Assembly: GCA_020636405.1 (NCBI GenBank)
Contig: JACJXW010000004.1
Location: 2,840,001 to 2,904,000, forward strand
DNA: 64,000 nt
DNA from: Lewinellaceae bacterium
GTDB lineage: Bacteria; Bacteroidota; Bacteroidia; Chitinophagales; Saprospiraceae
Direction: 5' to 3'
A program made the translations under genes and the position numbers. The notes under the pieces are model-generated. The model saw only the letters and a program-made list of their open reading frames with translations. It made no database searches and was not told the DNA's origin. How positions within the stretch are numbered: position 1 is the stretch's first letter; every line of letters begins with the position of its first letter. Below are positions 45,802-54,066 of the stretch, in pieces.

Positions 45802-47256
45802 TCAAAGCAAGGCTTCCAGGTGCTCGACCTTTTCCAGCAACCAGCTTTTGTTGAAGATGGCGCCTGCTTTTTCAATACTGCGTTGCAGTTTTAAAAGTTC
45901 CTTTCGGCTTTTTTCCTGGGTAAAATAGCCAATATTTGCCCGCAGGTTGGCGGCGCGGCGGGTGAGTTTGAACAGGTTGTGGTATCCTTCCCGCCGCACA
46001 TCGGCCATGAGTTGGTTGCGGTGCAGGTATTGTTTGAAGGAGTCGGCCAGAGAGCTGAGCGCTTCGTATTCGTCGAGGTCATAATAAGTACGCAGTAACA
46101 AGGCCTTGGCGCCAAGGCTGTACCTCAGGTCCCGGTATTCCACCTGGGTCAGCAGGCGCAGTACCTCCCCGTATTGTTGGGTGGCGTAGAAATAGGATGC
46201 CAGGTTGAAACGGTAGGCATTGTCGCGAGCCTCTTCGGGTAGCTTTTCCCGGTATCCTTCGATAAAGCCCCGAACCCAGTCCATCTCCCGCAACCGGATC
46301 CCGGTGGTCACGATATTCTTATAATGCCATTCGGACAAAAGCTCATTTTCCAGTAAAAGGCCTCGTTCGAGCTGGGCTTTGTAAAGTTCAAAGATCTCGG
46401 CCAGAAAGCGGGCCTGTCCTTCATTGATCTTTTGGATGCAGTAGTTCTGAAGATAGTTGTAAATGGCCTTTTGCTCTACCCCCGGCAATGCCGACTGGTG
46501 GGTGTTCAGGGCACGTAGCGATTCAAAATAGAAGGAGGGGGCCGGATTGGAGACCATGCGGTACAGCCAGTAATACATGGCGATGGCCGGTTCCTGCTCC
46601 AATTCCTTCCAGTGAGCTTCCACGGCGGCCAGAGCCGTTTCCTGCAGAGGGTCCGAATAGGAGACCTTCAGGATGCGGCTGCGCACCTGCATTTCACAGG
46701 CGTCCCTGAGCTTCTCTGCCAGATAAAAACGGTCGAGATAGTACTGCTTGCGCTGCAGGCTGTCGTCTGTGCGCCGTTCTGAAACGGTGTTGAAGTACTG
46801 GTCCGCCTCCGTTGCTGACAAATATTGCTGGTAATACCAGTGGCTGTCACGTGTACCGGTTTCTTCCCCGGTGCGGGTGGTTTTGTCTAAAACCCGTTCG
46901 TATAACTGGAACAGCTTTTTAGTGCGCAACTGCTGCAGCAGATAGGTGTCCGAAAGGCCGTTTCCCATCCCCGCCTGCTCCACTTTCAGGAATTGTTCGG
47001 CCAGCCGCATGGTGTAGGTGAAAACCAGCGCCAGCCGGTTTTGGTCGTGAGGTTGGCCTGGAAACAATACCTGGAAAGCCACTTCCCGGTGGCAGTTCTG
47101 CTCTCCGAAATCCGGAAAAATATCGCTAAAGTAAGCCACCAGCCTCCTCACTCCTTCGTGTTTGTTGAAGTAAGGCGAAAAAGCAAATTCCCGAAATCGG
47201 GTCATTTCCTTTCTTTCAAAGCTTTGCAAGAGGCGGATCAGCTTATTATTGTACAT
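45802..47256 (-). CDS. Large helical protein of unknown function
   Basis: A 484-residue protein with no signal peptide and no membrane segment, starting at an ATG (MYNNKLIRLLQSFERKEMTRF). It is predicted to be helical throughout. Segments such as RFNLASYFYATQQYGEVLRL and ALLLRTYYDLDEYEALSSLA resemble TPR-like helical pairs, and the C-terminus is rich in charged helix (EKSRKELLKLQRSIEKAG). I do not recognise it. It is divergent from the giant T9SS gene (181 bp) and 149 bp upstream of the rlpA-like set on the same strand. A cytoplasmic scaffold is possible, but the sequence does not say for what. Confidence 0.8.
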   Translation of the reverse strand: MYNNKLIRLLQSFERKEMTRFREFAFSPYFNKHEGVRRLVAYFSDIFPDFGEQNCHREVAFQVLFPGQPHDQNRLALVFTYTMRLAEQFLKVEQAGMGNGLSDTYLLQQLRTKKLFQLYERVLDKTTRTGEETGTRDSHWYYQQYLSATEADQYFNTVSERRTDDSLQRKQYYLDRFYLAEKLRDACEMQVRSRILKVSYSDPLQETALAAVEAHWKELEQEPAIAMYYWLYRMVSNPAPSFYFESLRALNTHQSALPGVEQKAIYNYLQNYCIQKINEGQARFLAEIFELYKAQLERGLLLENELLSEWHYKNIVTTGIRLREMDWVRGFIEGYREKLPEEARDNAYRFNLASYFYATQQYGEVLRLLTQVEYRDLRYSLGAKALLLRTYYDLDEYEALSSLADSFKQYLHRNQLMADVRREGYHNLFKLTRRAANLRANIGYFTQEKSRKELLKLQRSIEKAGAIFNKSWLLEKVEHLEALL

Positions 47257-47437
47257 AAAAAATCCAAATTATTGGAAAATGCAATTTGGTTTAAGTAATT
47301 GGTTTGTAAAATTTTATAAATCTAATTTGATGTAAAATTAAGTAAAAAAAATCAAAAATGAACAAAAATAGTTCTTTTACTGCAATGGATATTGTAGCAT
47401 TTTTGTAACGTAACAAAACCTAAACCTTCGTGTTGCC

Positions 47438-50400
47438 ATGAACAGAACTTTACAACTAATCGCCTCAGTCCTTTTCCTGTCCATCCAGATGATGGCCCAA
47501 CCTCTGCCTTGTTTTCATTTCGAAGATTTCCCGGCCAATACCCAATTGGGGCCCGCTTCGGGTAACAGCCCGGGCGATGTCCTCTTTTCTCAGGCCGGGA
47601 TACAGGTGAGTATCCAGGAGATACAGTATTCCGGTGGGGATACAGGCTTTGGAAACGCAATGGTTATGGACGCCAGCACCGGCTGGCTCGATGGCCAGTT
47701 TCTCTTCATGGGTAACAACAGCCTGCTGTTTGACCTCTCCCAGGCCGCCGGTTCCTTCAACCAGCTGTGCTTCGACTTTTTTGATGGGGGAGGGGAGGAG
47801 AACTTCGCGGTGAATGGCTCTGCCGTGGCCGTTGTAGAAAACTTTTCCGAGATTGCAGGGCTCACCTTTCCGGGTGTTGCCGTTGAGGTAGACTTCAGCA
47901 ACACCAACGCCCTGGGGCGGGGCACCGTATGCATCACCGGCAATATCGAAAGCCTGCTGGTCGGGGGGCAGGAATTCGGCATCGACAACGTTTGTCCCGA
48001 TGCGGTGCTGGTTTGCCCCATCGATAACCTCCGGGCGGAGGTCACCGGTTGTGACAACGCCGGTAATTACGATGTATTGGTAGATTTTGACTGGCTGAGC
48101 CCGCTGACGGTGATCACCAGTTTTGATATTTTCGTCGAGGGCGGGCTCGTCGCCACCATTGAACAGACGCAACTGCCCTACTTGCTCGAAGGGGTGCAGA
48201 TACCTACGGACGCTCTGGATTTTATCCTGACCGTTTGCCAGAATGATAATCCCAACTGTTGTGCTTCCGTCGTGGCCTCCAAGCAATGCCCCCAGAGCAG
48301 TTGCATGGAATTTGAAGGGCTTTCCGAACCGGTTTACGGCAGTTCGGCCGGCACGCCTCCCGGAGTGGCATTCTATAACGAAAGCGACATCGGGCTGCTG
48401 CTGATCCCCTACCAGAGTTTGTTCTGGACGACAACCTACGGAGACCTCGTCGTACTTGACGCGGCCAGCGCCCCCGAGATGTCGGCCGCTTCCGGAAAGT
48501 ACCTCAAGTTCGAATCCGTGAATGCCGTTTTCGACCTTACCGGCTATCCTGAGCCGGTGGACAGTGTCGTGGTGGATTTTTACTACAATGGCGGCGCCAT
48601 CAACCTGGCGGCCAATGGTTCCAATATTCTCATCCAGAATGCCCTGATGCCGGGCCTGTATGCCCTGGCCCCCGGCATTACCCTGCGCGTCGTTTTTGAC
48701 AGCTCTTCCGGCCGAGAAGGCCAGCTCATTTTCTACGGCAATGTACAAAGCCTGCTCATCGGTGGCGCCGGCGATTTCCGGATCGATAACTTATGTGTAA
48801 ACCCGGAGCCAGAGCCCTGCCGGATGGGCAATATGGCCATCGAACTGGGGCCCTGTGACAGCGATGGCAACTTCATGGCCACCATCGACTTCGGCCATCA
48901 GGGCACGTCCGATAGTTTCAACCTCTCCGGCCCAGGTGTAGACGGCCATTACGCCTACACGGATTTGCCGGTTACCGTCGGGCCGCTGATGCCCAACAAT
49001 TCAGGCATCTACGCCTTCTTTGCCGCCGACCTGGCCCAGGATGGCTGCTGGGTAGGCGATACCATTCAGGCAGCGCCCTGTACCAGCTGTGCTTTCGATG
49101 GCTTGTCTATTGACTACCTGGGGCTTTCTCCGGACGGGCAGAACGTCATCAGCCTCGGCCTCAACCTGGTGCGGCCTACCCTCACCGACTTCTTTAGTGT
49201 GTATTTCAACGGCGAACGCTACGAGCGCTTCAGCTGGAATGACGTGCCGGTGCGCCTGCAGGTGCCTTGCAATACAACGGATGTCGTTCAGGAGATCACC
49301 GTATGCGAAGGGGAAGACCACTGCTGTGTCAGCCTGCCCCTGATCTATCTGGAACCCTGTAGCGGGCCCTGTTCTATAACCAATGTTGAGGTGGAGCCCG
49401 GATCTTGTAATCCCAATAACGTCTTTGAGGTCAAATTGAACCTCGACTATCAAAATACCTCCGATTCTTTTGAACTTTGGCTCAACGGCAACGCCACCGG
49501 GCGATTCTTCGCCTATGCAGACTTACCGGTTTTTATCGGCCCGTTCGTGGCGCCTACCAGTGAACTGGAATTCAAGGCCGTAGACGTGGATAATCCTGAT
49601 TGTTCAGGCTCTGCCACTCTGCCGGCTTACAATTGCGGCACCCCCTGTAACAGCCTGATCGACAGCGTGGCCTACTACTTAACAGATTGCAATGATGAAG
49701 GCAATTACGCCATCGTCATTGAACAATTATTCCCAAATCCGCCCAACTTTGACTTTTTGTTTTTCATCAGTGTTGATGGGGTGCCGGCCGGCAGTTATTC
49801 CTCCGGTAGCCTGCCCATTGACCTGGGGCCGTTCCCGGGCAATGGAACCCCCCATGAAGTTGCCGTATATAGGCAGCCCACGGCTCCCTGTGGCTATCGG
49901 TTCACCACTCCGCCGGTGAGCTGCAACGGCGGCTGCCCGTTACAGTCCGTCCACCTGATTGGAGATGTACAATGCAACGATTCCGATTTCTACCGGGCCA
50001 AACTGGCGGTGGAAGGAGCGGCTGCCGGTGATGTCCTTACCATTACTTCTACGGTGACCAATTTTTCCATGACTGCGGTTTACAATGGCGATTTCGTAGT
50101 GGTGGAGATGCCCGACACGGGCCAATTCTTTGACAACCTCAAGGTTTGCCTGCCCCTTTCCACTACCAATGTGTTCTGTTGCGTTGAAGTGGCCTTTGAC
50201 CTCCCCTGTCACCCCTGTGAGATCTTTGACGTCCATTTGCAGCCTCTGGACTGCAATGCCGACGGCAACTTTTTCTTTGTTGTGGATTTTGAAGCGGCCG
50301 GCAATTTCGGCAGCACCTTCTTTCTGATGGCTGGTGATGGGTACAATGCTTCTTTCCAGTACAGCGATTTACCGGTTACCCTGGGCCCCCTGCCGGGCAA

Positions 50401-53400
50401 TGGGCAGCCGGTTAGCGTCTGGATCAATGATGAAAGCCAGTTTTGCCAGGTGGACCTGGAAATGCAGGCGCCGAATTGTTCTCCCTGCCCCTGGCTGTCG
50501 GGCGTCACCATCACGCCGAATGATTGCCGGGATGACGGCACATTTACCGCTATGCTCAATATCGTTACGCCGGCCCCGGCGATCGGCAACCTCTTTGTTG
50601 TAAAATCCGGAGATTACATCGCTGAATTTTCTGTGGCGGACCTGCCAGTGGAGATCGGCCCCTTCCCTGGCACAGGAGGCCCCCGGGAGGTGCACGTATT
50701 CTTCCCGGGTACCGATTGCCAGGCCACCGCCACATTTATTACCCCTAACTGCGGCAATGGAGACTGCATATTCAGCAGTGTTATTGCCGAACCGCACAGT
50801 TGTGACGGCGGGCAGTTCATGGTTGATGTCGAAGTGCACGTCAATAATCCGGGAAATCTGGGGTATTACATCTTTGCCGACGGGCAGATCTTCGGGCCCT
50901 ATTCCTACAATGAGCTTTTCGTGACCATCGGGCCCTTTGCCGGCGACGGGATGGAAGAATACGGCATCCTCATTCTGGATATTGCCGACCCCTCCTGTTT
51001 CGGATTTACAGAAGTAGGGCCCATCGACTGCGATGCCGGCTGTGAAATTTTCGATGTTGTAGTAGATCCTCTGGACTGTAACCCTGACGGGTCTTACAAC
51101 CTGTTCCTGGATTTTGAGGTAGTTCACCCAGGGAATGACTTTTTTGAGGTGTTCGGCCCGAATGGCGATTTGATCGGTTATTACCGGCTGGATGAACGGC
51201 CGGTAATCGTGGAAGGTATACCGCTTACCAGTTCCGGTGAGGGACACCTGAGGGTTTGCATCAATGACCGGCCCGGCTGTTGCCGGGAGGTGGCCTACCC
51301 GCAACCGAACTGCGGAGGCAACTGCAGTATCTCAGATGTGCATGCTGAGTTTGCCTACTGCGACGCCGACGGCAATTACTTCGTTCGGTTGAGCTTCAAT
51401 TTTGAGAATACCGACAGCCCCGGTTTCCGCGTCTTCGGCAACGGGCAGGACTATGGTACTTTCAGCTACACCATGCCCTTCCCGGTTATCGTCGGGCCCA
51501 TTGCGCCTACCGGCGCACTGGCCTATGAACTCATCGTCGCCGACCTGGGTAACCCGGACTGCCGCAGCTTTACCACCTTTGGCGCTTTTGACTGCGATGC
51601 GGACACCGAAGTCTGCATCACCTTTGACGAGTTTGAAACGGCGCCGAACGATACCATCAACCTGGCCTTCGGACAGCCACGCGATTCCATCTACGATGAG
51701 GGCGGGGTAGTATTCAACGCAGTGCCTGTTCCGTTGGGGAATAATACCAATTATTACGAATGGGTGGTTGGTGCTGCCGGTTCAGCCTGCGGGCCGATGA
51801 CACTGGACGGCAACCTCGGGGTGAACGGCGGGGTGGAAATACACTTTGGGCATCTTCCGGCGCTACCTACTACCATTGCTTTTGATTTTACCTTCTGCAA
51901 TACCTCCACCGTTGTCCCGCAGATCGTTATTGGCGCCAATGGAGAGGTGTTCAGTGGATCCCTTACCGACTTACCGGATGAACTGCCTGGAGGAATTGGG
52001 CTGGAGTTCATTCCACTGGCCAATTCCCTGGCCCGGGGACGGATAATCCTTCACGGCCCTGTAGAGCATTTGCTCATCGGCGGCCATAGAATTTTCCTGG
52101 ACAACCTCTGCTTCAACCAGCCGCTTCCGACAAATGACGACTGCCTGAGTTTCGATGTGTACGATGGCGCCCCCTCGGATACCCTGGCGAACTACGGCCA
52201 CCCGGATGAGATGGAATACGTGGAGGATGGCGTCGTCGTCACTGCCCGCGCCATCGAATGGAACGGCGCTGCGAACTATTTTACCGGCGTATACGCTTTT
52301 GAGAATGACAACTGCGGCTTCGGAGACGATGATGCCGCCCTTTCCTTTGGCGGCGCCTTGCGGTTCAACTTTGCGCCGCTCTCCAACCTACCTACGGAGA
52401 TTACCTTCGACCTGGCTTTCTGCCAGGGACAGTCGCAGAATATCCTTCTAGTCGTAAATGGAGAGCAGTACCGGGGCAGCATAAGTGATCTCCCGGATAT
52501 GCTGGCGAATGTGAGCGTGATGGCGGTCAGCAATACCCTCAGTGGCAACATCTGGACCATAAAACTAACGGGAACGGTAGAGGCTTTCGTAATAGGAGGG
52601 AGCGCCCTCACGATCGATGACGTGTGTTTCAATGCTCCTCAGGAAGAGGAGGAAGTATGGCCCGGCGACGCCAATGCCGACAATATCGCTCACCATATCG
52701 ACCTGCTGAATATCGGCCTGGCTTACGGCTACCAGGGTACGCCCCGCTTTGAGGACGACGCCAACTGGCTTGCCTTTTCCGCTGGTGATTGGCCTCAATC
52801 TTTTGCAGATGGTACCAATTACAAACACGCCGATTGCAACGGAGACGGAGTAGTGGATGAAAATGACCGCCAGGTGCTGGCCCAGAACTACGGCCTGACG
52901 CACGGGCCGCTGTCGGCGCCGCCCTTCTTGCCGGGGACGGATACCGACCCGCCGGTTTATGTGGACTTTCCGGCGCAAGTACCGGTAGGCACGTCCTTCA
53001 ATATCCCAATTGTAGTGGGTACATCCCGCCTGCCCATGCAGGATGTGTACGGCATCGCTTTTACGGTCGTGTTTGATCCCGTGGTGTTCCCCCCCAGTGC
53101 AATGGAGGTTATTTATCCGGTAAGCTGGTTCGGCGAACCAGGTATCAACACCCTTTCCATCGACCGGACCTATGCGGCGGAGGGCCGCATCGAGATCGCC
53201 ATTACCCGGACCGACCAAAACAACGTTTCCGGCTACGGCCCTGTCGCTCACCTGATCGGTATTATCGACGATATTGCCGGCCTGAAGCCCGATACGGATG
53301 TGGCCATAGAAAATATCAGGGCCATCAGCGTGGACGAAGGACAGATCCCCGTTCAGGGCCGCTCCGTACAGTTCGAGCTGCAATACAAGGAAGATGAGCC

Positions 53401-53644
53401 CAAGGCGGACGCCAATGGAATTTTCTCCGTATTCCCCAACCCCACGACAGATTGGGTGACGGTTACCTCCAAATACGGTTATCAGCCGGAACAACTTTCG
53501 CTCCTTACCCTGGACGGAAGGGAGGTCAAAGCGCCTCAGGAGGAGAACCGGCGGATATCGTTACAAGGGTTGCCTGCCGGCACCTACATTCTAAGCATCC
53601 GGACGGGAGGTACGAGGGTGCATAAGTTGGTGGTGAAGGATTAG
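47438..53644 (+). CDS. Giant modular T9SS-secreted protein with dockerin-like and cohesin-like domains
   Basis: A 2068-residue secreted protein (signal MNRTLQLIASVLFLSIQMMAQ). Two module types alternate. Type A (about 125 residues, four copies near the start and at about 1385-1720) begins CFHFEDFPA-like and ends FGIDNVC or FLDNLCF. Type B (about 80-100 residues, about eleven copies) begins C-x-I-x-x-V, has a central C-(D/N)-x-(D/N)-GNF and ends in a cysteine pair, with YADLPVFIGPF in the middle. Then come a dockerin-type I-like calcium segment (PGDANADNIAHHIDLLNIG, DCNGDGVVDENDRQVL), a cohesin-like domain (VPVGTSFNIPIVVGTS) and a T9SS sorting domain (FSVFPNPTTDWVTV ... LPAGTYILSI). Likely a surface adhesin or matrix protein. 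Confidence 0.88.
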   Translation: MNRTLQLIASVLFLSIQMMAQPLPCFHFEDFPANTQLGPASGNSPGDVLFSQAGIQVSIQEIQYSGGDTGFGNAMVMDASTGWLDGQFLFMGNNSLLFDLSQAAGSFNQLCFDFFDGGGEENFAVNGSAVAVVENFSEIAGLTFPGVAVEVDFSNTNALGRGTVCITGNIESLLVGGQEFGIDNVCPDAVLVCPIDNLRAEVTGCDNAGNYDVLVDFDWLSPLTVITSFDIFVEGGLVATIEQTQLPYLLEGVQIPTDALDFILTVCQNDNPNCCASVVASKQCPQSSCMEFEGLSEPVYGSSAGTPPGVAFYNESDIGLLLIPYQSLFWTTTYGDLVVLDAASAPEMSAASGKYLKFESVNAVFDLTGYPEPVDSVVVDFYYNGGAINLAANGSNILIQNALMPGLYALAPGITLRVVFDSSSGREGQLIFYGNVQSLLIGGAGDFRIDNLCVNPEPEPCRMGNMAIELGPCDSDGNFMATIDFGHQGTSDSFNLSGPGVDGHYAYTDLPVTVGPLMPNNSGIYAFFAADLAQDGCWVGDTIQAAPCTSCAFDGLSIDYLGLSPDGQNVISLGLNLVRPTLTDFFSVYFNGERYERFSWNDVPVRLQVPCNTTDVVQEITVCEGEDHCCVSLPLIYLEPCSGPCSITNVEVEPGSCNPNNVFEVKLNLDYQNTSDSFELWLNGNATGRFFAYADLPVFIGPFVAPTSELEFKAVDVDNPDCSGSATLPAYNCGTPCNSLIDSVAYYLTDCNDEGNYAIVIEQLFPNPPNFDFLFFISVDGVPAGSYSSGSLPIDLGPFPGNGTPHEVAVYRQPTAPCGYRFTTPPVSCNGGCPLQSVHLIGDVQCNDSDFYRAKLAVEGAAAGDVLTITSTVTNFSMTAVYNGDFVVVEMPDTGQFFDNLKVCLPLSTTNVFCCVEVAFDLPCHPCEIFDVHLQPLDCNADGNFFFVVDFEAAGNFGSTFFLMAGDGYNASFQYSDLPVTLGPLPGNGQPVSVWINDESQFCQVDLEMQAPNCSPCPWLSGVTITPNDCRDDGTFTAMLNIVTPAPAIGNLFVVKSGDYIAEFSVADLPVEIGPFPGTGGPREVHVFFPGTDCQATATFITPNCGNGDCIFSSVIAEPHSCDGGQFMVDVEVHVNNPGNLGYYIFADGQIFGPYSYNELFVTIGPFAGDGMEEYGILILDIADPSCFGFTEVGPIDCDAGCEIFDVVVDPLDCNPDGSYNLFLDFEVVHPGNDFFEVFGPNGDLIGYYRLDERPVIVEGIPLTSSGEGHLRVCINDRPGCCREVAYPQPNCGGNCSISDVHAEFAYCDADGNYFVRLSFNFENTDSPGFRVFGNGQDYGTFSYTMPFPVIVGPIAPTGALAYELIVADLGNPDCRSFTTFGAFDCDADTEVCITFDEFETAPNDTINLAFGQPRDSIYDEGGVVFNAVPVPLGNNTNYYEWVVGAAGSACGPMTLDGNLGVNGGVEIHFGHLPALPTTIAFDFTFCNTSTVVPQIVIGANGEVFSGSLTDLPDELPGGIGLEFIPLANSLARGRIILHGPVEHLLIGGHRIFLDNLCFNQPLPTNDDCLSFDVYDGAPSDTLANYGHPDEMEYVEDGVVVTARAIEWNGAANYFTGVYAFENDNCGFGDDDAALSFGGALRFNFAPLSNLPTEITFDLAFCQGQSQNILLVVNGEQYRGSISDLPDMLANVSVMAVSNTLSGNIWTIKLTGTVEAFVIGGSALTIDDVCFNAPQEEEEVWPGDANADNIAHHIDLLNIGLAYGYQGTPRFEDDANWLAFSAGDWPQSFADGTNYKHADCNGDGVVDENDRQVLAQNYGLTHGPLSAPPFLPGTDTDPPVYVDFPAQVPVGTSFNIPIVVGTSRLPMQDVYGIAFTVVFDPVVFPPSAMEVIYPVSWFGEPGINTLSIDRTYAAEGRIEIAITRTDQNNVSGYGPVAHLIGIIDDIAGLKPDTDVAIENIRAISVDEGQIPVQGRSVQFELQYKEDEPKADANGIFSVFPNPTTDWVTVTSKYGYQPEQLSLLTLDGREVKAPQEENRRISLQGLPAGTYILSIRTGGTRVHKLVVKD

Positions 53645-53653
53645 GCTTTTCAC

Positions 53654-53704
53654 GTTATCGGTTATTCCAGCGGACCTCGGAAGGACGCTGGAATAACCGA
53701 TAAC
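53654..53704. terminator. Perfect 19-bp palindrome after the giant T9SS gene
   Basis: GTTATCGGTTATTCCAGCG (53654-53672) pairs perfectly with CGCTGGAATAACCGATAAC (53686-53704) across a 13-nt loop, 10 bp after the stop codon. It could fold in the transcript and act as a terminator or 3'-end stabiliser, though no T-tract follows. A palindromic element is the alternative. Confidence 0.55.
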
Positions 53705-53784
53705 TGCCAAAGGATGCTGTTCCAAAGGGCTATATTTTCCCTGAATACAAATAGTCTTAATATAAAAGATTGCGTAGCTGCAAA

Positions 53785-53898
53785 CTAACTGGGACCGCCA
53801 AAATTTTTTGGCGTTGAAGACGAACGCTAACTGGGACCGCCCTATGGAATAATCAGAATTCCACAGGACAGGCCAAAATTTTTTGGCGTTGAAGACGA
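53785..53898. repeat. 39-bp direct repeat, second copy split by 33 bp
   Basis: Copy 1 (53785-53823) is CTAACTGGGACCGCC running into GCCAAAATTTTTTGGC and GTTGAAGACGA. Copy 2 has the same first part at 53827-53841 and the same second part at 53872-53898, with 33 extra bases between that end in a repeated GCC and contain a TGGAAT/ATTCCA inverted pair. GCCAAAATTTTTTGGC is itself a 7-bp stem with a 2-nt loop. The non-coding region 53645-54066 holds nothing else besides the palindrome before it and the tandem array after it. Confidence 0.7.
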
Positions 53899-53923
53899 TA
53901 AACTCACGTCCCCTCAAGTTGTC

Positions 53924-54051
53924 CCATCCAGCCATCCAACCATCCAACCATCCAGCCATCCAACCATCCAACCATCCAACCATCCAGCCATCCAACCATC
54001 CAGCCATCCAACCATCCAGCCATCCAACCATCCAGCCATCCAGCCATCCAG
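53924..54051. repeat. Sixteen tandem 8-bp units CCATCCA(A/G)
   Basis: The units are exact apart from the last base, which is A or G. The array ends 15 bp from the lptD stop codon, so it lies in the 3' flank of that convergent gene. Open frames through it on either strand only translate the repeat (WLDGWM or HPAIQPSN patterns) and are not genes. The 8-bp period is out of register with codons. Slippage during replication is the expected origin. Confidence 0.9.
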
Positions 54052-54066
54052 CCCCACTCCTGGCTG

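Noticed and set aside
47465..48748. Minus-strand open frame of 427 codons opposite the giant T9SS gene
   Set aside because: It is antisense to clear type A modules and has no recognisable fold; long antisense frames are common in this base composition.
53924..54051. Possible CRISPR array
   Set aside because: The units are 8 bp and contiguous, with no unique spacers and no cas genes nearby.
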